A stretch of 58,535 nt of DNA from CAYSLC01 sp964431545 (GTDB lineage: Bacteria > Desulfobacterota > Desulfobacteria > Desulfobacterales > JAABSP01): contig CAYSLC010000007.1 of the NCBI GenBank assembly GCA_964431545.1, positions 1 to 58,535 of the forward strand, read 5' to 3'. Below are positions 41,704-49,435 of the stretch, in pieces. Position 1 is the first letter of the stretch. The number at the start of each line of letters is the position of its first letter. The translations under genes and the position numbers were made by a program. The notes beneath the pieces are model-generated. The model was not told where the DNA came from, did not search any database, and saw only the letters and a list, made by a program, of their open reading frames with translations.

Positions 41704-43248
41704 TCAATCGTCATCGTCACGGTCGTCATCGTCATCGACGTCCCGGTCGCGGTCCTGGCCGTGACCATGGCCGTGTCCGTGGCCCTGACCTTGGCCGTGG
41801 TCCCGCCCTTGGTCATCCCCGCCGTCATGATCCTCATCGCGGTCGAGATCATCGTCCCGGCCGGGAAGCGGCCCTCCTCCGGGACGGTCATCGTCCTCGT
41901 CCGGGGGGTCATCCGCGGGGTCCGGGCGGTCATCGGCGTCGTCCGGAGGGTCGTCTCCGGGGTCCGGAGGCTCGCCCGCGGGGGGCTCGGCCGGCGGGGC
42001 TCCGGGGTCGTCCGGGGGAGGGTCCCAAGGCGGTTGCGGGGGCTCTTCGCCGGGAGTTTCCCCGGGTGGCGGTTCTGCGGGAGGCGTTTCCGGGGGATGG
42101 GGGTGGACCGGATCATCCTCCCCAGGGGGGAGGTCGGGGGGCGTTTCAGGGTCTTGTTCCGGCGGATCTTTCGGGGCCACCGGCGGATCATCCATCGGCG
42201 GCTCCTCCGGGGGCGGCTGGGCGGGTGGGGTCTCGGGATCCTCTTCCGGCGGCGCGGGATCGTCCACGGGTGGTTCCTCCGTCGGAAGCCCGGCAGGGGG
42301 CGTTTCCGGAGGATCCACCACCGGGGGTTCGTCATCGACCGGCGGGTCGTTCGGGGCGGGTGTGCCGGGGGATCGTTCCGGATCATCCGCCGGCGTCCCA
42401 AGCCGTCTGAACTGGTGCTGCTGGAGGATGCTTTCGGTCAGTTCCAAGGTCTGTTCCGCCGCCGATTGCTGGGGATCCGGACCGCGCACGTCCACCGATG
42501 CCACCGGCGGAGACGGCGCCGCCAGTTCGAGCGATCTATGAAACACCGTCACATAGCCGGGGGAGGCCGGGGAGATCTTGCCGGTGCCGCCGCGGTACAG
42601 CTCTCCTTGCGAGACCCAGGCTCCGTCGATCTCGATGAGGCCGTCGGCGCAGTAGCAATCGGTGACAAACGATTCCCGGCCATCCGCCGGATCCGAAAAC
42701 CGGTAGACGTTCAGGCCGAATTTGGTGCCCCGCACGGCGGCCACGGAGGAGGGGGTCTTTACCCGAACGTCGATCTCCCGGTAGCCGAGGAGGCGCAGCA
42801 CATAGAAGAAAGCCCGCCCGACCTTCATCCGCAGGGTGGCCGATTTTCTCCTTCCGGATCGGTCGTCCAGGTACGATTCCACCGTCAGGATGGTGTTGGT
42901 GCTCAGGGAGGCGGTGTCCCTGGAGGAGAACCGGATCCGGCAGACAGCGGAATCGAGGGTGGCGATCAGATCCTTGAGGAAGATGGGATCGCCGGGTTTG
43001 GCGAAGAACGCTTCCCCCGTCTCCTGGCGGATGATCACCATCCGCCCCTGAAGCCGCTCCACCGCGCCGACCGGTTCGCCGTCCCCGGGGATGTATCCGG
43101 GCCGGATATCATACCCGTCCAGCCACTTGGGAACGGCGTCGATCCCCTCGCCATCCCCCGCCGCGGCACCGCAGACGAAGGCGGCCGTCAGAAGGAGCGG
43201 TAAAAAGGGAAAGACGCGCTTTGGCATCTTCCGGATGTTTGGTTTCAT
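41704..43248 (-). CDS. FecR-domain envelope protein with long acidic Pro-rich tail
   Basis: Protein of 514 residues. It has a signal peptide (FPFLPLLLTAAFVCGAAA) and a FecR-type beta domain at about residues 60-180 (VERLQGRMVIIRQETG, DSAVCRIRFSS, TPSSVAAVRGTKFGL). From about residue 270 to 470 it is almost wholly Pro, Glu and Asp. The last 45 residues are Asp/His/Arg/Gly only, with alternating GHGHGHGH and ending DDDDDRDDDD. FecR domains here are probably not sigma regulators but surface or peptidoglycan-linked modules. The tail could bind calcium or other cations. ATG 43248 follows AGGAGGT. Confidence 0.85.
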   Translation of the reverse strand: MKPNIRKMPKRVFPFLPLLLTAAFVCGAAAGDGEGIDAVPKWLDGYDIRPGYIPGDGEPVGAVERLQGRMVIIRQETGEAFFAKPGDPIFLKDLIATLDSAVCRIRFSSRDTASLSTNTILTVESYLDDRSGRRKSATLRMKVGRAFFYVLRLLGYREIDVRVKTPSSVAAVRGTKFGLNVYRFSDPADGRESFVTDCYCADGLIEIDGAWVSQGELYRGGTGKISPASPGYVTVFHRSLELAAPSPPVASVDVRGPDPQQSAAEQTLELTESILQQHQFRRLGTPADDPERSPGTPAPNDPPVDDEPPVVDPPETPPAGLPTEEPPVDDPAPPEEDPETPPAQPPPEEPPMDDPPVAPKDPPEQDPETPPDLPPGEDDPVHPHPPETPPAEPPPGETPGEEPPQPPWDPPPDDPGAPPAEPPAGEPPDPGDDPPDDADDRPDPADDPPDEDDDRPGGGPLPGRDDDLDRDEDHDGGDDQGRDHGQGQGHGHGHGHGQDRDRDVDDDDDRDDDD

Positions 43249-43279
43249 AGGGTACCTCCTGCCCTGAGCGTTGGAAGAT

Positions 43280-44710
43280 CTAAAAACGGAAACCGACGCC
43301 GGCACCGCAGATCACTCTCTCATAGTCGAAAATGTCGGTGTTCGACTCGGCGTGTCCCCAGTAAAGGTTCACGCCCACAAAAAACGGATTGGAAAACTGC
43401 TTGACCAGGGAGACGTACAGACTGTCCTCGTCGTCTTCCCGGTCGCCGGTCCAGCCGGGATGGGGATCTTCATCTCTCCGGAACCGATGGGTATAGCGCA
43501 GGTAGGCCCGGTATCCCCGGCCGAATCGCCGGCTCGTGCTGGCGGAGATCCGGAAGGTGTCATTGCTGAAGCGGGAAGACTCGGCCCGGTTTTCCACCCA
43601 CGCCAGGGAGAGCCCGACGTAGTCCCAGGCTTTGTTGTAATAGAAGATCGGTTCGATTTCGTAACCGCGGATCTGTTTGTCCCTTCCGTCGCCGCCCTCC
43701 GCGTACGCCTTATGGAGATAGGAGAACGTTCCGTTGATCCGGAATCGCCGGTTCCAGGAACAGGTCAGTTCGGGGGTGGCGCCGTAAAGATCGTAGAGGC
43801 GGGAATCATCCAAAAGCCGCATGCCGTAGGTCAGGGGCAGGGAGGCGGACAGCCGCCCGTTCGTCCAGGACGGCCCGGCGGTCACCCTCCAGAGCAGGGA
43901 GTCGTACGCTCCCGAATCGAAGTGATCGACATTGTACAACAATCCCTCCGCCTCCCAGCGAAGGCCGTTGTCGAGGCCGGGAGCGTACCTCGCCCGGATC
44001 CTGGCCAGGGTTTCGGAGCGCCATCCCTCCTGCTTTCCGGATGATCCGGTGAACCGGAAAACCCTCCCCTCCGGGGAGATGATCTCATCGTCGCCGGGAA
44101 GGACGTTGATGTTGCTGTCCCATTGGACATATTGCGACAGATAGAGGTCGACATCGCGCTTGCCGTCCCGGGGCCGCCGCAATGCGGACTCCAACTGGGC
44201 CAGACGCTCCTGTAGCCGCGGCGGAAGTCCCTCCCGGTCGATGCCCTCCAGCGCTCTTCTGGCGGCCGCTTCCTCCCCCTGGTTGAAGTGGGCCAGGGCC
44301 AGGTCGAGCCGCACCCGGTGGAGGCGGGCGTCCAGGTTCAGGAGCCTCCGGCAGGTCCGTACCGCGGTATCGTAGTCCGAGGTTTTGAGGGCGGCATCGG
44401 CATAGAAGTAGAGGAGTTCGGCCGTCAGGAAGTCTTCGGGGAAGGCTTGGAACGCCCGGTAGGATTCGGCGTATTCGTTGTCGTAATAGCTGGTGACGGC
44501 CGTGGCCAGGAGATCATCCAGAGCGGCCTGGGTGTCGGCTTCGGCCCGGTCGAAGCGCGCCCTGGCCGCCGCGTCGTATGCCCGGACGCGGGGGGCGGCG
44601 GAGAACCGGGGAGGGGAAGCGGTCGATGTCTGATCCGCCCCCGCGGGGAGCGGAAGGGAAACGGAGAAAGTGAAAAGGAAAACGTAAAGGAACCGCTTGA
44701 ATTGGGTCAT
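43280..44710 (-). CDS. TPR - beta-barrel outer-membrane protein (SLAM/DUF560-like)
   Basis: Protein of 476 residues with a signal peptide (FLYVFLFTFSVSLPLPAGA), TPR-like helical repeats at about 40-190 (LLYFYADAALKTSDYDTAVR, RLDLALAHFNQGEEAAAR) and a C-terminal beta barrel from about 195. Aromatic-ended strands are visible throughout (WRVTAGPSWTNGRLSASLPL, FRINGTFSYLHKAY, VGLSLAWVEN, YLRYTHRF), and the last residue is Phe. This is the arrangement of SLAM-type exporters, which deliver lipoproteins or other proteins to the surface. The SLAM assignment is by architecture. It is the first gene of the operon, with the riboswitch in its leader. Confidence 0.8.
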   Translation of the reverse strand: MTQFKRFLYVFLFTFSVSLPLPAGADQTSTASPPRFSAAPRVRAYDAAARARFDRAEADTQAALDDLLATAVTSYYDNEYAESYRAFQAFPEDFLTAELLYFYADAALKTSDYDTAVRTCRRLLNLDARLHRVRLDLALAHFNQGEEAAARRALEGIDREGLPPRLQERLAQLESALRRPRDGKRDVDLYLSQYVQWDSNINVLPGDDEIISPEGRVFRFTGSSGKQEGWRSETLARIRARYAPGLDNGLRWEAEGLLYNVDHFDSGAYDSLLWRVTAGPSWTNGRLSASLPLTYGMRLLDDSRLYDLYGATPELTCSWNRRFRINGTFSYLHKAYAEGGDGRDKQIRGYEIEPIFYYNKAWDYVGLSLAWVENRAESSRFSNDTFRISASTSRRFGRGYRAYLRYTHRFRRDEDPHPGWTGDREDDEDSLYVSLVKQFSNPFFVGVNLYWGHAESNTDIFDYERVICGAGVGFRF

Positions 44711-44758
44711 GATCTTCACCTCTCCGGCACCATCCTTTTGCAAAATCGGTTTGGCGAC

Positions 44759-44780
44759 AAAAAGCGGTTCCCTGAACCGT
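44759..44780 (-). terminator. Intrinsic terminator in the riboswitch expression platform
   Basis: On the minus strand CGGTTC-AGG-GAACCG-C followed by TTTTT forms a short hairpin with a U tract, about 50 bases before the first gene. It lies downstream of the c-di-GMP aptamer. A U-rich run on the opposite side (44780-44784) makes it potentially bidirectional. Confidence 0.6.
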
Positions 44781-44876
44781 TTTTGAAATATCCTTGATTT
44801 TTAGTCCGGATAACGGAATGGATGCCGAGGGGCGATGAGAAAAGAGGTCTTGGAAGGCCCTGGAATATGTGCTTCT

Positions 44877-44965
44877 CGTCCGGCAACCCCGCTATCCAAA
44901 AAACCGTTTTGGATCGGAAGCTTTGCGCCCCAGTCTTACGATCTGGTTTGCCTTTATCAAACGAA
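44877..44965 (-). ncRNA. Cyclic-di-GMP-I (GEMM) riboswitch aptamer
   Basis: Read on the minus strand, the conserved blocks of the GEMM-I aptamer appear in order: GGCAAACC, a P2 hairpin CCAGATC-GTAA-GACTGG with GNRA tetraloop, GGCGCAAAGC, a P3 hairpin ATCCAAAA-CGG-TTTTTTGGAT, then TAGCGGGGTTGCCGG. These match the known consensus (GGGCAAACC, GNRA, GGACGCAAAGCC, UAGCGGGGUUACCG). It lies about 170 bases upstream of the TPR/beta-barrel gene, same strand. Established GEMM-I RNAs bind c-di-GMP and control motility, surface and signalling genes. Confidence 0.88.
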
Positions 44966-45353
44966 TGGCGGAAATCCGGACTTCCCCGCGGTCCGGCTTT
45001 GGAATCTGTCCTGGCCGTGCCCCGGAAGGCCGTCTTTCGCCCAGCTTACACTCCACACTAGCGCATGCGTTTTCTCCTGGGAATAGGGTATACTATGTAT
45101 TCCAACCGTGCCCATACCGTATTTTGAAAAATAGGTACCTATGATTATAAGGCTTTGAACTGTTGGGATAAATGGTGTCCGTGGGCATGGCTTTTCTGGA
45201 AGTATATGGGGTAAGCACTGTATTTTTCTCCCCTGGCCATGGTATTTTTCGGGGCTCGCGCCTCACCTTTCCCGAAGCCCCATCGGCCTCCTTCCTTGAG
45301 CCGCTGTTTCTCATCCCGGCCGCCGGTCCGAAACCTCGGCTTCGGAACGATGG
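44966..45353 (-). other. Long leader/promoter region of the riboswitch operon, no gene seen
   Basis: No convincing coding frame is present on either strand. On the minus strand a further strong hairpin CCGGAC...GTCCGG (44976-44999 region) and a GGCC-rich fold lie 5' of the aptamer, so the leader is highly structured. The remaining 200 bases up to the apgM stop are AT-richer and hold the -10 element listed separately. Confidence 0.5.
45144..45149 (-). promoter_or_regulatory. Consensus -10 TATAAT, candidate promoter of the riboswitch operon
   Basis: A perfect TATAAT on the minus strand lies about 180 bases upstream of the aptamer. With a 17-base spacer the -35 would be TTTATC, a poor match. 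If correct, the leader is about 430 bases long. Confidence 0.4.
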
Positions 45354-46559
45354 CTAGGCCCCGAACTTCTCCAATCGGCCGGCGTTGGCCAGCGCCAGGG
45401 GCATGAGGTCCGTGGCGCGGAGCCTCGGGCCGAGCCCGCCGGCCATGCAGGCCCGTTCCCCGAATCGATCCACGGCGTCGCTCCTGCAGTACCTGGACCA
45501 GAGGAGGACCGGCACCGGGTGCCAGCTGTGGTAGGCCATGTAAGCGGGGGTGGAGTGATCGCCGGTGACCACCACCACATCGGGATTGCGCTTCAGAATC
45601 CGGGGCAGTTTTCCGTCCACCGCCTCGATGAGGCCCTTTTTCCGGTCGAAATCGCCGTCCTCCCCGGCGCTGTCGATCTTTTTTATGTGGAAATAGAAGA
45701 AATCGTAGTCGTTCCAGTGCTTCTCCAGGGTATCGATCTCCTCGTCCACTTCGGCGCCGGTCGCAAGGACATCCATGCCGATCAACCGGGTCACCCCGCG
45801 GTACATCGGGTACCCGGCGATGGCCGCCGACCGCACCCCGAAGACCTCGGGGAAAAGCGGCCACTCGGGCCGCTGGGAGAACCCGCGGAGGAGGGCCATA
45901 TTGGCGGGATGGGCGTCGGCCAGCTTCTCAGCGGCCTTTTCGATCCATTTCTTGACCAGTTCCGCGGTCCTCTCCGCCTCCGGGGTCAGCGGCTTTGGAT
46001 CGAGGGGGGCATGGCCGGTGGCCTGGGGATCGGTGTCGGCCAGTCCGCCGGAGAGCCCCTCCCCCCGGAGCACCAGAAGGAACCGGTATTCCTTCACCGG
46101 GTCGATGAAGACCTCGGCCCCCGGAACCTCGATCTCCCGGAGCCGTTCGCACAGCTCCCGGTTCTTCTCGGTGGGAATCCGCCCGGCCCTTCGATCCGTA
46201 ACCAGGCCCTGTTCGTCGACGGTGCAGAAATTGCCCCGGGCCGCCACGTCCCCACGCCTCACGTCGAAATTGATCCCCAGGGCCGCCAGGATCCCGCGGC
46301 CCACATCGTATTGGAGGGGATCATATCCGAACAGGGCGAGGTGGGATGGGCCGCTTCCCGGCGTGATGCCCGGCCCGATGGGCTGGTGGAGACCGCAGAC
46401 CGCTCCCTGGGCCAGCCGGTCGAGGTTGGGGGTGTCGGCCGCCTCCAGTTCGGTGGCGTCCATGGCGTCGGTGGGCAGTCCGCCGAGGCCGTCCATGACC
46501 AGGAACAGGATCTTGGTGTCGGCCGGTTTCACCAGTTTTCGAATCAGGTTGAAATCCAT
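45354..46559 (-). CDS. apgM: 2,3-bisphosphoglycerate-independent phosphoglycerate mutase, archaeal type
   Basis: Cofactor-independent mutase interconverting 3- and 2-phosphoglycerate, 401 residues, of the ApgM family related to alkaline phosphatases. Metal-site segments are FLVMDGLGGLP, the catalytic-serine region TPGSGPSHLALFGYDP, HIKKIDSAGEDGDFDRK and VVVTGDHSTPAYMAYHSWHPVP. This is a different family from the 510-residue GpmI. It follows pgk by 75 bases on the same strand, linking two consecutive steps of lower glycolysis/gluconeogenesis. Confidence 0.93.
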   Translation of the reverse strand: MDFNLIRKLVKPADTKILFLVMDGLGGLPTDAMDATELEAADTPNLDRLAQGAVCGLHQPIGPGITPGSGPSHLALFGYDPLQYDVGRGILAALGINFDVRRGDVAARGNFCTVDEQGLVTDRRAGRIPTEKNRELCERLREIEVPGAEVFIDPVKEYRFLLVLRGEGLSGGLADTDPQATGHAPLDPKPLTPEAERTAELVKKWIEKAAEKLADAHPANMALLRGFSQRPEWPLFPEVFGVRSAAIAGYPMYRGVTRLIGMDVLATGAEVDEEIDTLEKHWNDYDFFYFHIKKIDSAGEDGDFDRKKGLIEAVDGKLPRILKRNPDVVVVTGDHSTPAYMAYHSWHPVPVLLWSRYCRSDAVDRFGERACMAGGLGPRLRATDLMPLALANAGRLEKFGA

Positions 46560-46634
46560 AGGAAGCCCCCTTTGGCTTGACGCTTTGAAATGAGTGTTGA
46601 AATGGGCATGGGTCGGGCCGGAACGGACCGTCGG

Positions 46635-47804
46635 CTACTTGTCCGCCAGGATGGCCACGCCCGGCAGGGTCTTGCCCTCCATGAACTCCAGGAAGGCCCC
46701 GCCGCCGGTGGAGACGTGAGTCACCTTGTCCGCCAGGTTCGCCTGGTTGACGGCGCTGGCGGAATCGCCGCCGCCGATGTAGGTCTCGGCATCGAGTTGG
46801 GTCAATACCTGGGCGATGACCCGGGTCCCCCGGTCGAAGGGAGGGGTTTCGAATACCCCCAAAGGCCCGTTCCAGATCACGGTTCTGCTCCCCTTGAGCC
46901 GTTCGGAGAACATCGCCACGGTTTCGGCGCCGATGTCGACGATCCGCCAATCCCCGGGGATGTCGTCCACGGGGACGGTCCGGTGTTCGGCCCCCTCTTC
47001 GATGCGATCCGTGATCACCACATCGATGGGGAGGATCAGCCGGTCCCCGGCCTTGTTCAACACCGTCTCCGCATCGGAAAGCCCCGTTTCGTCCACAAAG
47101 GATTTTCCGATATCCACCCCTTTGACCTTGAAGAACATATTGGCCATACCGCCGCCCACCAGCAGGGTCTGGGTGGTGTCCAGAAACCGTTCGATCACGC
47201 CGATCTTGTCGGCGATTTTGGCGCCGCCGAAGATCGCCGCCAGCGGGGTTTTCGGGGCTTCCAAAAGCGGCGTCAGGACCTCGATCTCCCTGGCCATGAG
47301 GAGCCCGGCGACGGAGGGCAGATGGCGGCCCACCCCTTCGGTGGAGGCGTGGGCCCGGTGGGCCGCGCCGAAGGCGTCGTTGACAAAGAGATCGAATCCC
47401 CGGGCGAGGGAGGCGGCGAAATCGGGATCATTCTTCTTCTCCCCGGGATGGAAGCGGGTGTTCTCCAGAAGGATCACCTCGCCGGGTTTCAGCATCTCCT
47501 TGGCCCGGTCCACGGCCTCGCCGATGCAATCGTCCTGTTTTGCCACATTCCGGCCGAGCAGGTGGGAGAGCCGCCGGGCCACCGGATCGAGGCGAAGATC
47601 ATCCGTGGGCTCCCCCTTGGGGCGTCCCAGATGGGAGCAGAGGACCACCCGGGCGTTTTGGTCCACCAGGTGCCGGAGGGTGGGGAGGGCTTCCCGGATC
47701 CGGGTGTCGTCCCCCACTTCGCCTCCCTTGAGGGGGACATTGAAGTCGTTTCGGACCAGTACGCGCTTTTCACGGACATCCATATCCTTGACGGTCTTTT
47801 TCAT
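46635..47804 (-). CDS. pgk: Phosphoglycerate kinase
   Basis: Cytosolic enzyme converting 1,3-bisphosphoglycerate and ADP to 3-phosphoglycerate and ATP. The 389-residue length is normal. RVLVRNDFNVPL is the classic N-terminal signature. HLGRPKGEPTDDLRLDPVA and ENTRFHPGEKKNDPDF complete the substrate site. The nucleotide site includes ILGGAK-type AIFGGAKIADKIGVI, WNGPLGVFE and GGGDSASAV. ATG 47804 (MKKTVKDMDV) follows CAGGAGGTGG. Gap and tpi are not in the window. Confidence 0.97.
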   Translation of the reverse strand: MKKTVKDMDVREKRVLVRNDFNVPLKGGEVGDDTRIREALPTLRHLVDQNARVVLCSHLGRPKGEPTDDLRLDPVARRLSHLLGRNVAKQDDCIGEAVDRAKEMLKPGEVILLENTRFHPGEKKNDPDFAASLARGFDLFVNDAFGAAHRAHASTEGVGRHLPSVAGLLMAREIEVLTPLLEAPKTPLAAIFGGAKIADKIGVIERFLDTTQTLLVGGGMANMFFKVKGVDIGKSFVDETGLSDAETVLNKAGDRLILPIDVVITDRIEEGAEHRTVPVDDIPGDWRIVDIGAETVAMFSERLKGSRTVIWNGPLGVFETPPFDRGTRVIAQVLTQLDAETYIGGGDSASAVNQANLADKVTHVSTGGGAFLEFMEGKTLPGVAILADK

Positions 47805-48159
47805 GGAAAGCCACCTCCTGCTTGCGGATTGTCGGTTGTCAACGGCTTTTCCGGGCCGGTTTCGGGCCGGGTTCATCGATGTCGGGCACCGGGTCGGGCC
47901 ACCGGCCGCGGCTATTACCTTTATATGGAATATATCCAAGATGCCGGAAAAAGAAAATGGGGTCGAAGCCGTAATTTCCGCATGCGGTCCGACGGGTTCG
48001 ACCTTCCGGCATCCTTGGCGCGTCCCCCGGTTTTCCGGGTCCTTTTCGGCGGACAGCGCGGTGGAACCGCCGGCACCGTTGCATTCCGCCCGGCGATGGG
48101 AGTACAATGGGCCGCGGTAATGGTCTTCTTGACCCGAATCCAACCGGAGGGAGAGACGA
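47805..48159. other. Intergenic region between divergent pgk and phospholipase-D gene
   Basis: No coding frame is supported. It holds the pgk ribosome binding site, an AT-rich spot with ATATATTCC and TATAAA on the minus strand around 47918-47935 that may be the pgk promoter, and a short CCCGG-TTTT-CCGGG hairpin at 48026-48039. No other signal is clear. Confidence 0.4.
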
Positions 48160-49338
48160 ATGGAAAAGCGTTCCGGAAATGGCGGCGGGACCTCCCGCGG
48201 CTATCGGGAGACCCTGGTGAGCGTCATGGGAATCCCCTTCACCGACGGCAACCGCATCGATATCCTCAAAAACGGCGTGGAAATTTTTCCGGCCATGCTG
48301 GAGGCGATTTCGGCGGCCCGGCGGCGGATCGACATGGTGACCTACGTCTACTGGCGGGGGGAGATCGCCCGGCGCTTTGCCGAGGCCCTGAGTCGAAAGG
48401 CCCGGGAAGGGGTCGGCGTCCGGTTGATCCTCGACGCCTTCGGCGCCAAGCCCATGCGCAGGAGGCTGATCCGGATGATGACCGATGCCGGCGTTCATAT
48501 CCGCTGGTTCCGCCCCCTGGCCCGCTGGAACTTCTGGACGGTGAACAACCGGACCCACCGGAAGGTCCTGGTCTGCGACGGGGAGGTCGCCTTCACCGGC
48601 GGAGTGGGCATCGCCCGGGAGTGGGAGGGGGACGCCCGGGATCCGTCCGAGTGGCGGGAGACCCATTTCCGGGTTCGGGGACCGGCGGTCCACGGACTCC
48701 ATTCCGCCTTTCTGGAGAACTGGATCGAGACGGGCGCCGCCCTCGACCTGTCGCTGGACAGCATCGGCGGAGGGGATCCCGTGGGCGGTGTTCCCATCCA
48801 GACCCTTCGGACCGATCCCTCGGTGCGGTGGAGCGACACCTTTCTTCTGTTCAGCACGCTTCTGCTCATGGCCCGGCGGCGGGTCACCATCACCACCGCC
48901 TATTTCGATCCGGACCGGCCCATGATCCGCCTCTTCCGGAAGCTGAGGGACCGGGGCGTGGAGGTCGAGGTGCTCGCCCCGGGCCGGCATATGGACGTGT
49001 GGGTGGCCAAAGTGGCCGCGGAGGCCAACTACGACGTCCTGTTCGAGCTGGGGGTCCACCTTTGGCACTACCAGCGGACCATGCTCCATGCAAAGATCAT
49101 TCTGATCGACGATCAGTTGGCCTGCATCGGCTCCGCCAATTTCAACCAGCGGTCCATGCGCCACGACGACGAGGTGATTCTGGTGCTCCTCGATCCGGCC
49201 AGGGTCCGGCTGTTGCGGGAGCAGTTCCAGGAGGACCTGGCCGACGCCCGGAGGCTGACCCCCGAGAGCTGGCGGAAGAGGGGAGGGGCCGACCGGATGA
49301 AAAAGATTCTGGTGGATCCCTTCCGCCACTATATCTGA
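48160..49338 (+). CDS. Phospholipase D-family cardiolipin synthase-like protein
   Basis: Protein of 392 residues with two HKD catalytic motifs: H-R-K-VLVCD-GEVAFTGG near residue 133 and H-A-K-IILIDDQLACIGSANFNQRS near residue 310. This fits bacterial cardiolipin synthases of the ClsB type, which lack N-terminal membrane spans and join phosphatidylglycerol units at the membrane surface. There is no signal peptide, so it acts from the cytoplasm. Other PLD-family phosphatidyltransfer reactions remain possible. It is followed by treZ after a 97-base gap containing a palindrome. Confidence 0.88.
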   Translation: MEKRSGNGGGTSRGYRETLVSVMGIPFTDGNRIDILKNGVEIFPAMLEAISAARRRIDMVTYVYWRGEIARRFAEALSRKAREGVGVRLILDAFGAKPMRRRLIRMMTDAGVHIRWFRPLARWNFWTVNNRTHRKVLVCDGEVAFTGGVGIAREWEGDARDPSEWRETHFRVRGPAVHGLHSAFLENWIETGAALDLSLDSIGGGDPVGGVPIQTLRTDPSVRWSDTFLLFSTLLLMARRRVTITTAYFDPDRPMIRLFRKLRDRGVEVEVLAPGRHMDVWVAKVAAEANYDVLFELGVHLWHYQRTMLHAKIILIDDQLACIGSANFNQRSMRHDDEVILVLLDPARVRLLREQFQEDLADARRLTPESWRKRGGADRMKKILVDPFRHYI

Positions 49339-49342
49339 TTCC

Positions 49343-49368
49343 GTAAATACAGCGTTGACCGTATTTAC
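49343..49368. promoter_or_regulatory. Perfect 8-bp inverted repeat upstream of treZ
   Basis: GTAAATAC and its complement GTATTTAC flank a 10-base spacer that contains GTTGACC. It is AT-rich within a GC-rich region and lies 68 bases before the treZ start. There is no U tract, so an operator for a dimeric regulator is more likely than a terminator; this is inference. Confidence 0.4.
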
Positions 49369-49435
49369 AAAGCGAACCGCCGGTGGGACAATCATCTTAT
49401 TTTTCACCATTGCGCTGCATCCGTAAGGAAGAAAC

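Noticed and set aside
41990..42400. Possible DNA tandem repeat in the FecR tail region
   Set aside because: The Pro/Glu/Asp peptide pattern recurs, but units differ in length and sequence, so it is protein low complexity rather than a clean DNA repeat or CRISPR-like array.
39483..42410. Plus-strand frame of 975 codons over the CHASE2 and FecR genes
   Set aside because: It is antisense to two well-supported genes and has no recognisable domain; its Gly/Arg/His-rich composition is what the reverse strand of GC-rich coding DNA gives.
44822..45086. Small plus-strand frames in the riboswitch leader
   Set aside because: They run antisense to the GEMM aptamer and leader and show no protein family features.
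45172..45357. 61-codon plus-strand frame before the apgM stop
   Set aside because: No conserved motif and no clear ribosome binding site; it ends inside apgM on the opposite strand.
48026..48046. CCCGG-TTTT-CCGGG hairpin with TCCTTTT as a terminator
   Set aside because: No plus-strand gene ends upstream and the stem is only five pairs.
46590..49346. Plus-strand frame of 918 codons across pgk and the phospholipase-D gene
   Set aside because: It is a shadow: antisense to pgk in its first part and a wrong frame of the PLD gene in its second part.
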